A stretch of 64,000 nucleotides of DNA from Alphaproteobacteria bacterium (GTDB lineage: Bacteria; Pseudomonadota; Alphaproteobacteria; Rhodospirillales; Rhodospirillaceae): assembly GCA_003246625.1 (NCBI GenBank), contig QJZR01000007.1, positions 1-64,000 on the forward strand. The letters run 5' to 3'. This document shows positions 36,885-45,888 of this stretch, one piece after another. A model generated the notes under the pieces. The model was not told the DNA's origin. It saw only the letters and a list, made by a program, of their open reading frames with translations, and did not search any database. The position numbers and the translations under genes were made by a program. The first letter of the stretch is position 1; every line of letters begins with the position of its first letter.

Positions 36885-38000
36885 ATGACGACCTACGAGA
36901 TCATTCTATCGGCGGGTTTGGCGGCGGTTCTGGCGGGCGGCGTCGCCTGGGCGTTGGCGCGGCGCGGCGGCGGGCGGCCCGATCCGCTGCTCGGCGAACT
37001 GGCGGGGCGGCTGGCGCAGATGGCGGAAACCCAGGCGGCGCAGCAGGCGATGCTGGCCGAACGGATGCAGGCGCAGGAACGCGCCCTGGCCAAGGCGATG
37101 GACGAGCGCCTGGCCGAGGTTTCCCGCCGTGTCGGCGAGAATTTGACGGTTTCCGCCGAAAAGACCTCCGCCACCCTGCACGACCTGCGCGAACGCCTGG
37201 CGGTGATCGACGCGGCGCAGAAGAACCTGACCGAGCTGTCCACCCAGGTGGTGGGGTTGCAGGACATCCTCTCCAACAAGCAGGCGCGCGGCGCCTTCGG
37301 CGAGGTGCAGCTGCACGACATCGTCGCCGCCGCCCTGCCGGCGGAGGCCTATGCCTTCCAGGCGGTGCTGTCCAACGGCCGCCGCGCCGACTGCCTGCTC
37401 AACCTGCCCAATCCGCCCGGTCCCATCGCCATCGACGCCAAGTTCCCCCTCGACGGCTATCAGGCGCTGCGCGACGCCGCCGACGACGCGGCGCGGAAGC
37501 TGGCGGCGCGGCGTTTCGCCGACGACGTCGGCAAGCACATCAAGGACATCGCGGACCGTTACATCATCGCGGGCGAGACGGCGGAATCCGCCCTGATGTT
37601 CCTGCCTTCCGAGGCGGTCTACGCCGAGCTTCACGCCAACTTCCGCGCGGTGGTCGAGGATTCGTACCGCAGCCGGGTGTGGATCGTTTCCCCCACCACC
37701 CTGATGGCGACCCTCAACACCGTGCGCGCGGTGCTGAAGGACGTGCAGATGCGCAAGCAGGCGGGACGCATCCAGAAAGAGGTGGGCAGCCTGCTGGCCG
37801 ACGTCGGCCGTCTCGACGACCGGCTGAAGAAGCTGTTCACCCATATCAACCAGGCGCACGGCGACATCGCGCCGGTGCAGACCTCGATGGACAAGATCGC
37901 CAGCCGCGCCGAACGGATCGAGGCGGTGCAGCTGGGCGCGCCCGACGCCCCGGAAATCGCCCATCGCCCGCCCGAAGCGCCGCCGCGGGCGGAGGACTGA
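36885..38000 (+). CDS. rmuC: DNA recombination protein RmuC
   Basis: N-terminal TM, coiled coil, AIDAKFPLDGYQAL RmuC domain. The ORF-track extension to 34926 is antisense to fmt/def and rejected. Confidence 0.93.
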   Translation: MTTYEIILSAGLAAVLAGGVAWALARRGGGRPDPLLGELAGRLAQMAETQAAQQAMLAERMQAQERALAKAMDERLAEVSRRVGENLTVSAEKTSATLHDLRERLAVIDAAQKNLTELSTQVVGLQDILSNKQARGAFGEVQLHDIVAAALPAEAYAFQAVLSNGRRADCLLNLPNPPGPIAIDAKFPLDGYQALRDAADDAARKLAARRFADDVGKHIKDIADRYIIAGETAESALMFLPSEAVYAELHANFRAVVEDSYRSRVWIVSPTTLMATLNTVRAVLKDVQMRKQAGRIQKEVGSLLADVGRLDDRLKKLFTHINQAHGDIAPVQTSMDKIASRAERIEAVQLGAPDAPEIAHRPPEAPPRAED

Positions 38001-38004
38001 ACCG

Positions 38005-38442
38005 ATGCCCTTCGCCGGATTCCCCCCCCTGGCCTGGATCGGATTGGGCGCCGCGCTGCTGGCTCTCGGCCTGTGGCGGAACTGGAGCCTGTGCACCGCC
38101 CTGGGGGTCGGCGGCGGGATTTCCGGTCTGGCCCAGTTGGGGATGGCCCCGGTCGGCCCCCTGGAGCAGGGGATGATGTTCGCCGGGCTTTCCCTGATCG
38201 CCTGGTTCGGCGGGCGGCGCATGGACCGTCTGGCGGACAGCCTGCCGACGTCGCGCCACGGCGGCCTCGGCCCCCTCGGCCACGCCGCCGTCGCCGCCGA
38301 GGACTTCCATAACGGCCACGGCACGGCGACCGTGGAGGGCGAGACCTATCCCGCCGTCTGCCGCGACAACCCGGCGAAGGGCACGCGCCTGCGCGTCGTC
38401 GGCCGCACCGACGAGGCGCTGAAGGTGGACGTCCTGGGGTAG
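38005..38442 (+). CDS. NfeD-like membrane protein
   Basis: TM segments followed by a small beta domain (GHGTATVEGETYPAV..GTRLRVVGRTDEALKVDVLG). Confidence 0.7.
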   Translation: MPFAGFPPLAWIGLGAALLALGLWRNWSLCTALGVGGGISGLAQLGMAPVGPLEQGMMFAGLSLIAWFGGRRMDRLADSLPTSRHGGLGPLGHAAVAAEDFHNGHGTATVEGETYPAVCRDNPAKGTRLRVVGRTDEALKVDVLG

Positions 38443-38490
38443 GGCCGGGGCGCCGCCCCGGAGCTGGGGGCTTGGTTGGGTTCCCGAGCT
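38443..38490. repeat. Truncated copy of the mosaic intergenic repeat at the edge of the AT-rich island
   Basis: gccggggcgccgccccggagctgggggcttgg immediately after the nfeD-like stop. Confidence 0.4.
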
Positions 38491-38615
38491 TATAGGCACA
38501 TTCTTTTTAATTGCTGGGATGCAGCAGATTTGCGCGTGTTTGCCGTGGATGTTTCTGCCGACAAGTTTATCGTTGATGAAGTTTTGTTTCCTTGTCTCTA
38601 AAGCCGTAAGGAGGG

Positions 38616-40082
38616 GTGATGATGACGGTGTTCGGAACGGAATTTCCGCTTTGCAGAGAAATTACCCGTGGAGAGTTTATTTCACAGGTTATTCTCTGGC
38701 TTAGGGGCATGGAATATAGCTCAGTGCTAAATGATGTCGAGGGAAGAGATCTTGACGTGAATGATGCGTGTCTGGTTTCAACATCCGGAGAGACTCTACG
38801 ATTTAGGTGCTTTGATGATTGTGATGGGTACGACGGGATTGGTTTTAGGCATGATTTTCCGGATTCCGATGGTCGTGTTTGGAGAACAGAAGTTGTATTG
38901 AGGAAATCGTGTGACGGGGCGGGAGATAACATTGCTAGGTTCAGGACGGAATGCCGGGCGGCTGACCCTAAGGCAAAACTTGAGACGCCGAAAAAACCAT
39001 ATCTCATTAAAAGTATAATATCAGATTCATGGCCTGGAGATGATGGGCTTATGTCAGTTTCTGATAAACCAATATTCTTGTTGGATTGCCCGGACGACCT
39101 TGAGATAGCAAGAATCATATGTAATGGATCGGCGTCTACATATCTTCCTATTATATATATCTCATCTATTTCGAAAATGCGTTGGCTGATAGGCCGGGAG
39201 AAAATTGAGAAGCTAGCCTATGACTTGGGTGGTGTTGCTCATGTTGTCGTTGAGCCGGATAGGTTGTTTTCATTGAAGCTTAGAGATTTGACTGATGGTG
39301 GTAATATATATGGTGGTCATATAGGCGTATTTGCTCCAGGAATGGGGCTGATGAAGCGGCTGTTTGTGGGGTGGGAATTTTCTGATGAGAGGATGCTTAT
39401 TCATAATCTGCGCTTGATATCTATAAACATTCGCTCGCGTATGGCCTCTCTTGGATGGGATTGGATTGATCTGCAGGAAGCTTGTTTGCGCTCCCAGCGT
39501 CTGCGAGAGCGGAATAAGCTTACAGATGCTGAATTTGAGGAAATGTATTTGGAAGAAATATGCGAAAAGAATGAGCGTATAGATGAGCTAAATAAAAGAA
39601 TATCAGAGATGATGATTGCGTCGGCACAAACAAGCGTTTCTTGTGATCAACTTATGGATCAAAAGCTCGTAAGAAAAGTTGGTCCAGAAATATATGATGG
39701 AGAATTCTCTGATAGAATTAGGCTCGCGGTGGAGACGTGCCTTTCTCATAGAGAATTGGACGGCCTTGACAAGAGAAGTATTGCCGTATTTCGCAGGGTG
39801 ATTGAGGCGTATCCCTTCTCGAGGCAGCTTGACGAGCTTAAGAGTGATCTCAAACGAGCTTGTAAGGACCCAAAGAGGATGGCAGGAGAAATTACGGCAC
39901 TCCTAAGAAGACATGGGTATGCAGAGAAGTCAGATAATAAGCATATTCGGTTGCAGGCGAATGATGGTTATATGGGTCTTGATAGTATAACCCTGCCTAA
40001 GACACCAAGCGACTATCATTCTTCAAAGAATCAGTGCAAGGATATAGAAAAAACGCTGGGCATAACAAAATTATCAAATTAG
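38616..40082 (+). CDS. Orphan 488-aa protein of unknown function, HicA-like C-terminal segment
   Basis: Only AT-rich gene in the window; C-terminus LLRRHGYAEKSDNKHIRLQANDGYMGLDSITLPKTPSDYHSSKNQCKDIEKTLGI resembles HicA/YcfA fold; remainder unrecognised. Confidence 0.75.
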   Translation: MMMTVFGTEFPLCREITRGEFISQVILWLRGMEYSSVLNDVEGRDLDVNDACLVSTSGETLRFRCFDDCDGYDGIGFRHDFPDSDGRVWRTEVVLRKSCDGAGDNIARFRTECRAADPKAKLETPKKPYLIKSIISDSWPGDDGLMSVSDKPIFLLDCPDDLEIARIICNGSASTYLPIIYISSISKMRWLIGREKIEKLAYDLGGVAHVVVEPDRLFSLKLRDLTDGGNIYGGHIGVFAPGMGLMKRLFVGWEFSDERMLIHNLRLISINIRSRMASLGWDWIDLQEACLRSQRLRERNKLTDAEFEEMYLEEICEKNERIDELNKRISEMMIASAQTSVSCDQLMDQKLVRKVGPEIYDGEFSDRIRLAVETCLSHRELDGLDKRSIAVFRRVIEAYPFSRQLDELKSDLKRACKDPKRMAGEITALLRRHGYAEKSDNKHIRLQANDGYMGLDSITLPKTPSDYHSSKNQCKDIEKTLGITKLSN

Positions 40083-40231
40083 ATCTTTCGTGGAAGTTAT
40101 TTGCCGGATTTGGGGGCTTCCCAAGCGCCTTCGAGAACCTTCTTGACAATCGTCAATTTTTAACGATTCCAATAGTCGTTGCCGCCGCGCCGCGCGGGCG
40201 GCGTGGGACGGTTTTCGGGACAGGGGTTTTC

Positions 40232-40474
40232 ATGGCGTCGATTCACGGACACGAAGTTCTGCACATGATGTTGGAGGCGAAGGACGGCTTCGCCTCGGTC
40301 GAGGATCTGGTGGCGGCGATCGAGGCCCGCTTCGGCGCGGCGGCGCGTTTCCACACCTGCTCGGCGGAGGGAATGGACGCGCGGGCGCTGGTGGATTTCC
40401 TGGCGGAACGGGGCAAGTTCGTGCCGCAGGCGGCGGGTTTCAACACCGCGCCGGACAAGATCTGCGCGCACTGA
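40232..40474 (+). CDS. YecH-like small putative metal-binding protein
   Basis: HGHEVLHMML..FHTCSAEGMDARALVDFLAERGKFV..CAH. Confidence 0.75.
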   Translation: MASIHGHEVLHMMLEAKDGFASVEDLVAAIEARFGAAARFHTCSAEGMDARALVDFLAERGKFVPQAAGFNTAPDKICAH

Positions 40475-40588
40475 CGCGGGGCGGCGCCCGCCGCCCGGGC
40501 GCAGGTGCGTCTTACGAACGGTTGCCAGAGTCGTGCTTCTTCGCTATTCCAGCGTTTGGGGCGGGGGCGCCCCAAGCGTGAGGACGCG

Positions 40589-42196
40589 ATGTTGCGTTGG
40601 GCCGGTTATGCGACGGTGACGATTCCCGGGGCGATTCTCTGCGCCGGGGCGCTCGGCATGGCGGCCCTGGCGGTTCACGCCCGCCGCCGTCCCGATTTTC
40701 CCGGCCGTCCGGAATTCGTCAGGATGATGCTGGCCTCCGTCTGGTGGTCGGTCGCGGCGGCGTTCGAGAACTTCGCCCTGGCGCCGGAAAGCAAGGTCTT
40801 CTGGGCGGAAATGGCCTGGCCCGGCATCGTCGCCATGCCGACCTTCTGGGCGATGTTCATCTGGATCTATTGCCGGGGCGAACGGGGGCTGCGCAGCCCC
40901 CTGATCCGCGCCGTGGCCTGGGGGTTGCCGCCGATCGCCTGGGGGCTGGCCCTCAGCAACGACCTGCATCACCAGATCTATCGCACCGCGACGCCGATGG
41001 GGGACGCACCCGGCGCGCCGATTCTGTACGAACACGGTCCGCTGTTCTTCGTCATCGTCGCGTTCTGCTATTTCTGCCTGCTGTTCGGCCTGCTGGCGAC
41101 CATCGCCGCGGCGCAATGGGCGCCGAGCGCGCATCGCCGCCGTTACCTTTGGCTGCTGGTGGCGGCGGTGATTCCGTGTTTCAGCAATATCGGCTACATC
41201 AGCGGCGCGTTCTATCTGTTCGGTTTCGATCCGACGCCGTTCTGCTTTCTTTTCACCGGCAGCGTGTTCTTCTGGCTGGTGGAGCGCCGCCGCCTGTTTT
41301 CGTTCCTGCCGGTCGCCCTGCGTCCGTTGCTCGACGGCCTGCCCGACGCGGTTCTGGTGCTCGACGACGACGGCACGGTGGTGGAGGCCAACGCCGCCGC
41401 CCTGCCGCTGGCCACGGCGGACGGGGCCTCCCCGGTCGGCCGCCCCCTGCTTCCGGCGCTGGCCGAGGCCCTGGCGCCGCTGCTGCGGCAGGACGCGGCG
41501 GAGGTGGAGGGCGAGCTTTGCCTCGGCCTCGGCGACCGCAGCCACGAGGTCCGCATCCGCCCCTTGCAGCACGCGGGCCACCGGCTGGGCCGGATGCTGG
41601 TGCTGAAGGACATCACCCGCCGCAAGGAAGCCGAACGCCGCTTGACCGAGGAACTGAAGGCCAACCGCGCCTTGCAGGAACGGTTGCGCGACCAGGCCAA
41701 CCGCGACCTCCTCACCGGGCTGCGCAACCGCAACTTCCTGCAAGGCGCGCGGGACGCCCTGCTGGCCGAGGTCCGCGCCGGGCACGGCCCTCTGGCGGCG
41801 GTGATGATCGACCTCGACCACTTCAAGCAATTGAACGACACCTGGGGGCATCCGGTGGGCGACGCCTGCCTGCGCGCCACCGCCCATTTCCTGGAAGGCC
41901 GGGTCCGTCACGACGACCTGATCGTCCGCATCGGCGGCGAGGAGATCCTGGTGCTGCTGCCGCTGACCTCGGCGCAGCAGGCGGCGTCCGGGGTCGAACG
42001 CTGGCGCGCCGACTATTGCGCGCAACCGATGATCCTGCAGGGGCAGGCGGTGGGGGTCAGCTTCTCGGCGGGCGTCGCCGAGTGTTCCGCCGCCGACGCG
42101 GATTGGGATCAGCTGATCCTGCGCGCCGACCAGGCGCTGTACCGGGCCAAGGGCGGCGGACGGAACCGCGTCTGCGTCTGGCGGCACCAGGACTGA
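40589..42196 (+). CDS. 7TM-sensor + PAS + GGDEF protein (degenerate signature GGEEI)
   Basis: Seven N-terminal TM helices (HisKA_7TM-like), PAS, GGDEF domain with VRIGGEEILVLLP. Confidence 0.9.
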   Translation: MLRWAGYATVTIPGAILCAGALGMAALAVHARRRPDFPGRPEFVRMMLASVWWSVAAAFENFALAPESKVFWAEMAWPGIVAMPTFWAMFIWIYCRGERGLRSPLIRAVAWGLPPIAWGLALSNDLHHQIYRTATPMGDAPGAPILYEHGPLFFVIVAFCYFCLLFGLLATIAAAQWAPSAHRRRYLWLLVAAVIPCFSNIGYISGAFYLFGFDPTPFCFLFTGSVFFWLVERRRLFSFLPVALRPLLDGLPDAVLVLDDDGTVVEANAAALPLATADGASPVGRPLLPALAEALAPLLRQDAAEVEGELCLGLGDRSHEVRIRPLQHAGHRLGRMLVLKDITRRKEAERRLTEELKANRALQERLRDQANRDLLTGLRNRNFLQGARDALLAEVRAGHGPLAAVMIDLDHFKQLNDTWGHPVGDACLRATAHFLEGRVRHDDLIVRIGGEEILVLLPLTSAQQAASGVERWRADYCAQPMILQGQAVGVSFSAGVAECSAADADWDQLILRADQALYRAKGGGRNRVCVWRHQD

Positions 42197-42220
42197 CGCC
42201 GCCGCGGTCTTCAGATACGA

Positions 42221-42247
42221 AAAGGCCGCCCCATGGGGCGGCCCTTT
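42221..42247. terminator. Bidirectional terminator
   Basis: aaaggccgcccc-at-ggggcggcccttt between convergent genes. Confidence 0.75.
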
Positions 42248-42266
42248 GCCGTTGGCGGGGGCCGTG

Positions 42267-44516
42267 TCAGTTGGTTCTGACCTTGCCCAGGAAGCCGTTG
42301 AGGGCGGTTTGCAGGTTGCCGACTTCTCCCGACAGTTCCGTGGCGATGCCCAGCAGTTCCTTGGCGGTTTCGCCCGAGCGTTCCGCCGCGGCGCGGACGG
42401 TGTCGATGGTGGAGGAAACATCGTGGGTTCCCTGTGCCGCCTCGCCGACGTTGCGGGCGATTTCCTGCGTGGCGGCGCCCTGTTCCTCCATCGCCGAGGC
42501 GATGGTCGTGGAGATTTCGTTGATGCGGCCGATCACGGTGCCGATGTTTTGGATGACTTGCGCGGTTTCCTTGGTGACCCGCTGCATGTCGTCGACTTGG
42601 GTGCTGATCTGTTCGGTCGCCTTGGCGGTCTGGTTGGCCAGGTTCTTCACCTCGCCCGCGACCACCGCGAAGCCCTTGCCCGCGTCGCCCGCGCGCGCCG
42701 CCTCGATCGTGGCGTTGAGGGCCAGCAGGTTGGTCTGGTTGGCGATGTCGGTGATCAGGTTGACGACCTCGCCGATTTTCTCGGCGGCGGAGGTCATCCC
42801 CAGGACCTGTTCGTTCGCCTGCGCGGCGGTTTTGACCGCGTCGTCGGCAATCTGCGCCGAGGTCGAAACCTGCTGGCCGATTTCCCGGATGGACGCCGAC
42901 AGTTCCTCTGTGGCCGAGGCCACGGTCTGGACGTTGGCGCTGGCCTGTTCCGCCGCCGCAGCGACGCTGCTGGCTTGTTCGGTCGTTTGCGTCGCCGTGT
43001 CGTTCATGATCTGGGCGGCGTTGGTCATTCGCGTCACGGCTTCCGTCACCTGGAAAACCACCTGGCTGACGCTGGCGTCCAGGTCGTCGGCCAGGGCCAG
43101 CATGGTCTGGCGGCGCGTCGCCTCCGCCGCGGCCTGATCGGCGGCCCGTTGAGCCAGGGAGCTCTTCAGGTCTTCAAGCATCTTACGGAGCGCGTTGGCC
43201 AGGCTTCCGACTTCGTCCTTGAGGTCGACGTCGAGGGTTTGTTCGAAATCTCCGCGGGCGATGCCCTCGGCGAATTCGGCGCTGGCCCGGATCGGCTTGG
43301 CGATGCCGCCCGCAAGGAACCACATGATCGCCATGCCCGCCGCGGCGACCAACAGGCCGACCGCGACCTGCCAGAACACGGCGCTGGTGTTGCGGGATTC
43401 GAGTTCCGCGGACAAGGCGGTCGCCTCGGCCAGAAGAACCGACTGGGGAATTTGGATCAGCACCGACCAGGACTTCCCGGTATCCCCCAGCGGAATCGGC
43501 GAAAACACCCGCATGGTGCCGGTTTTCTCGTCGTTGAGGACCGCGGCCTTGCCGGCCTGGATGATCTTAAGGTCTTCCTGCCAGGAAGGGCTGATGGCGG
43601 ATGCGGACGAGCCGATCATCTCGGGCTTGCCGCTGTGGGCGACCACCAGGCCGAGGTCGCTGAGAATCAGGACCTCGTTCTTGCCGCCGAAAATCGACTG
43701 GCTGACCTTGTGCGTCAGCTTTTCGATGAAGCTGAGGTCGTAATCGGCGCCCGCCACCCCGGCGAACTTGCCGTTGACCATGATCGGCGCGGACATCGTC
43801 GCCAGGAACACGTTCCGGCCCTGGACCACGTAAGGCAACGGCCCCAGGACGCTGGGCTTGCCGGTTTCGCGGGGGCCGATGAACCAGCCCCCCTTCATCA
43901 CGCCGTTGGCGTGCAGGTCGCGGCTTTCGTACTCGACCAGGGGCTGAAGGCCTTCTTTTCCGTCCTGGCGCGTCCAATACGACAGGAACCTGCCGGTTTC
44001 GTCGGTGCCCAGGTCGCGCCGTCCGCGAAAGGCCGCGTCGTTGCCGTCGATCGCGTTGGGCATCCAGGCCGAATAGGTGCCGTTGAAGCTGTCGTTGCTT
44101 TTCAGAACGCGGTGCAGGATGTCGTTGATCTGCCCCCGGCGCTGACCGGCGGCAGCCGACGCGGACTCCTTTTCCTCCGCGATTTTGGCGAAGACGTCGG
44201 CCATGGTCTGCGCGGTGGTCAGCGCCGCTTCCAGATCGGAACGGATCAGACCGCTTTGCGAAGCGCCGATTCCTTGGGCGATTTCCTTGCCCTTCTGCTC
44301 CAGGACGGCGGAGGTTCTGTCGGCGACCAGGGTGGCGTTACGGCTGGCGGTGACGACGCTGAAACCGACCAGTGCGATCGCTGTGCCGAACAGGGAGAGC
44401 CCCGCCAGAGTGGCGATTTTTGTTTGGATCGACGAAAAATTCAATTCGCGGTTCTCCCGATTGTACGCGTGGGGGAGGGTGTTGCCCCTCTCCCCTTGAA
44501 AGGTGGAGATTTCCAT
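42267..44516 (-). CDS. Methyl-accepting chemotaxis protein (dCache-type)
   Basis: TM-Cache-TM-HAMP; signalling hairpin ITDIANQTNLLALNATIEAARAGDAGKGFAVVAGEVKNLA. Exact start uncertain. Confidence 0.95.
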   Translation of the reverse strand: MEISTFQGERGNTLPHAYNRENRELNFSSIQTKIATLAGLSLFGTAIALVGFSVVTASRNATLVADRTSAVLEQKGKEIAQGIGASQSGLIRSDLEAALTTAQTMADVFAKIAEEKESASAAAGQRRGQINDILHRVLKSNDSFNGTYSAWMPNAIDGNDAAFRGRRDLGTDETGRFLSYWTRQDGKEGLQPLVEYESRDLHANGVMKGGWFIGPRETGKPSVLGPLPYVVQGRNVFLATMSAPIMVNGKFAGVAGADYDLSFIEKLTHKVSQSIFGGKNEVLILSDLGLVVAHSGKPEMIGSSASAISPSWQEDLKIIQAGKAAVLNDEKTGTMRVFSPIPLGDTGKSWSVLIQIPQSVLLAEATALSAELESRNTSAVFWQVAVGLLVAAAGMAIMWFLAGGIAKPIRASAEFAEGIARGDFEQTLDVDLKDEVGSLANALRKMLEDLKSSLAQRAADQAAAEATRRQTMLALADDLDASVSQVVFQVTEAVTRMTNAAQIMNDTATQTTEQASSVAAAAEQASANVQTVASATEELSASIREIGQQVSTSAQIADDAVKTAAQANEQVLGMTSAAEKIGEVVNLITDIANQTNLLALNATIEAARAGDAGKGFAVVAGEVKNLANQTAKATEQISTQVDDMQRVTKETAQVIQNIGTVIGRINEISTTIASAMEEQGAATQEIARNVGEAAQGTHDVSSTIDTVRAAAERSGETAKELLGIATELSGEVGNLQTALNGFLGKVRTN

Positions 44517-44563
44517 AAAAATATAAAGGTTATGTGTCGCGAATTGGGTTTCGTCGGAAACGG

Positions 44564-44592
44564 CAAAGGGCCGCCCCATGGGGCGGCCCTTC
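44564..44592 (-). terminator. cysK terminator
   Basis: aaagggccgcccc-at-ggggcggcccttt; same stem as 42221-42247. Confidence 0.75.
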
Positions 44593-44614
44593 GCTTTCGC
44601 CGGGAAGGGGGAAA

Positions 44615-45571
44615 TCAGGCCTCGATGCCCTCGAACAGGGCGGAGGAAAGATAGCGTTCCCCGGCGTCGGGCAGAATGACGACGATGGTCTTGCCGGCGA
44701 AGGCCGGGTCGGCGGCCAGGCGGGCGGCGGCGGCGGCGGCGGCGCCCGAGGAGATTCCGGCCAGGATGCCTTCCTCCCGTCCCAGGCGGCGGGCGAATTC
44801 GACCGCCTCGTCGTTGCCGATCCGCTCCACCCGGTCGATCAGCGAGGTGTCCAGGGTTTCGGGGATGAACCCGGCGCCGATGCCCTGAATCTTGTGCGGG
44901 CCGGGTTGCAGCGTCTGGCCCGCCAGGAACTGGCCGATCACCGGGCTGGATTCGGGTTCCACCGCCACGGTGGCGATGGCCTTGCCCTTGGTCTTCTTGA
45001 TGAAGCGCGAGATGCCGGTGATGGTGCCGCCGGTGCCGACGCCGGAAACCAGGGCGTCGACGGCGCCGTCGGTGTCGTCCCAAATCTCCGGGCCGGTGGT
45101 CGCCTCGTGAATCGCCGGGTTGGCCGGGTTCTTGAACTGCTGCGGCAGGTAATAGCGCTTGGGGTCGGCGGCGGCGATTTCCTCCGCCCGGCGCACCGCG
45201 CCCGCCATTCCCTCGGCGCCGGGGGTGAGGATCAGTTCCGCCCCCAGGAACTTCAGCACGCGGCGGCGTTCCAGGCTCATCGTTTCGGGCATCAGCAGGG
45301 TCAGCTTGTAGCCCTTGGCCGCCGCGACATAGGCCAGCGCGATGCCGGTGTTGCCCGAGGTCGGCTCGACGATTTCCACGCCGGGGCGCAGCAGCCCCTT
45401 CTTTTCCGCGTCCCAGACCAGGGCGGCGCCCAGGCGGCACTTCACCGAGTACGAGGGGTTGCGTCCCTCGACCTTCGCCAGAACCGTCGCGGCGCCGGGG
45501 GCGACGCGGTTAAGGCGGACCAGGGGGGTGTGGCCGATGGACTGGGCGTTGTCGGTGAAAATGCGGCTCAT
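44615..45571 (-). CDS. cysK: Cysteine synthase A
   Basis: [35 protein letters not shown]-lysine context [10 protein letters not shown]. Confidence 0.96.
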   Translation of the reverse strand: MSRIFTDNAQSIGHTPLVRLNRVAPGAATVLAKVEGRNPSYSVKCRLGAALVWDAEKKGLLRPGVEIVEPTSGNTGIALAYVAAAKGYKLTLLMPETMSLERRRVLKFLGAELILTPGAEGMAGAVRRAEEIAAADPKRYYLPQQFKNPANPAIHEATTGPEIWDDTDGAVDALVSGVGTGGTITGISRFIKKTKGKAIATVAVEPESSPVIGQFLAGQTLQPGPHKIQGIGAGFIPETLDTSLIDRVERIGNDEAVEFARRLGREEGILAGISSGAAAAAAARLAADPAFAGKTIVVILPDAGERYLSSALFEGIEA

Positions 45572-45687
45572 GATGGGTGTCCCGTCATCGATGTTGTGTC
45601 CTGGAGTGGGAAATAACCCCTATTTCACATTTCGTCAATAGAAATAATTTTATATAACATATAAAAAATGTATAAATAGGAAAAGGG

Positions 45688-45888
45688 CCAAGGGGAAGGC
45701 CGGGCCCTGCCCGGACCCGCAAAGGGGCTTAGCCCCTTTGATCCCATGAGGTTTGTTTTTGCGCGTAGCGCGATAAGACGATCACGCGGCGTGATGGATG
45801 ATTGCCGCTGACGCGGCGAAAAAAGGAATGGGGTTCTAGGGGCCTTTCGGCCCCTAGCGGGTCCGGGCGGCGCCCGGTCCGGTTTTAC
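45688..45888. repeat. Mosaic intergenic palindromic repeat, copy C
   Basis: CAAAGGGGCTTAGCCCCTTTGATCCCAT, GCGCGTAGCGCG, GATCACGCGGCGTGATGGATGATTGCCGC, GGAATGGGGTTCTAGGGGCC...GGGTCCGGGCGGCGCCCGG. Confidence 0.8.

Noticed and set aside
42267-45440. 1057-aa MCP ORF starting inside cysK
   Set aside because: The upstream part is an out-of-frame reading of cysK; the MCP has its own start near 44516.
45610-45690. AT-rich stretch upstream of cysK as a foreign island
   Set aside because: Under 100 bp and non-coding; fits a promoter region of cysK rather than acquired DNA.
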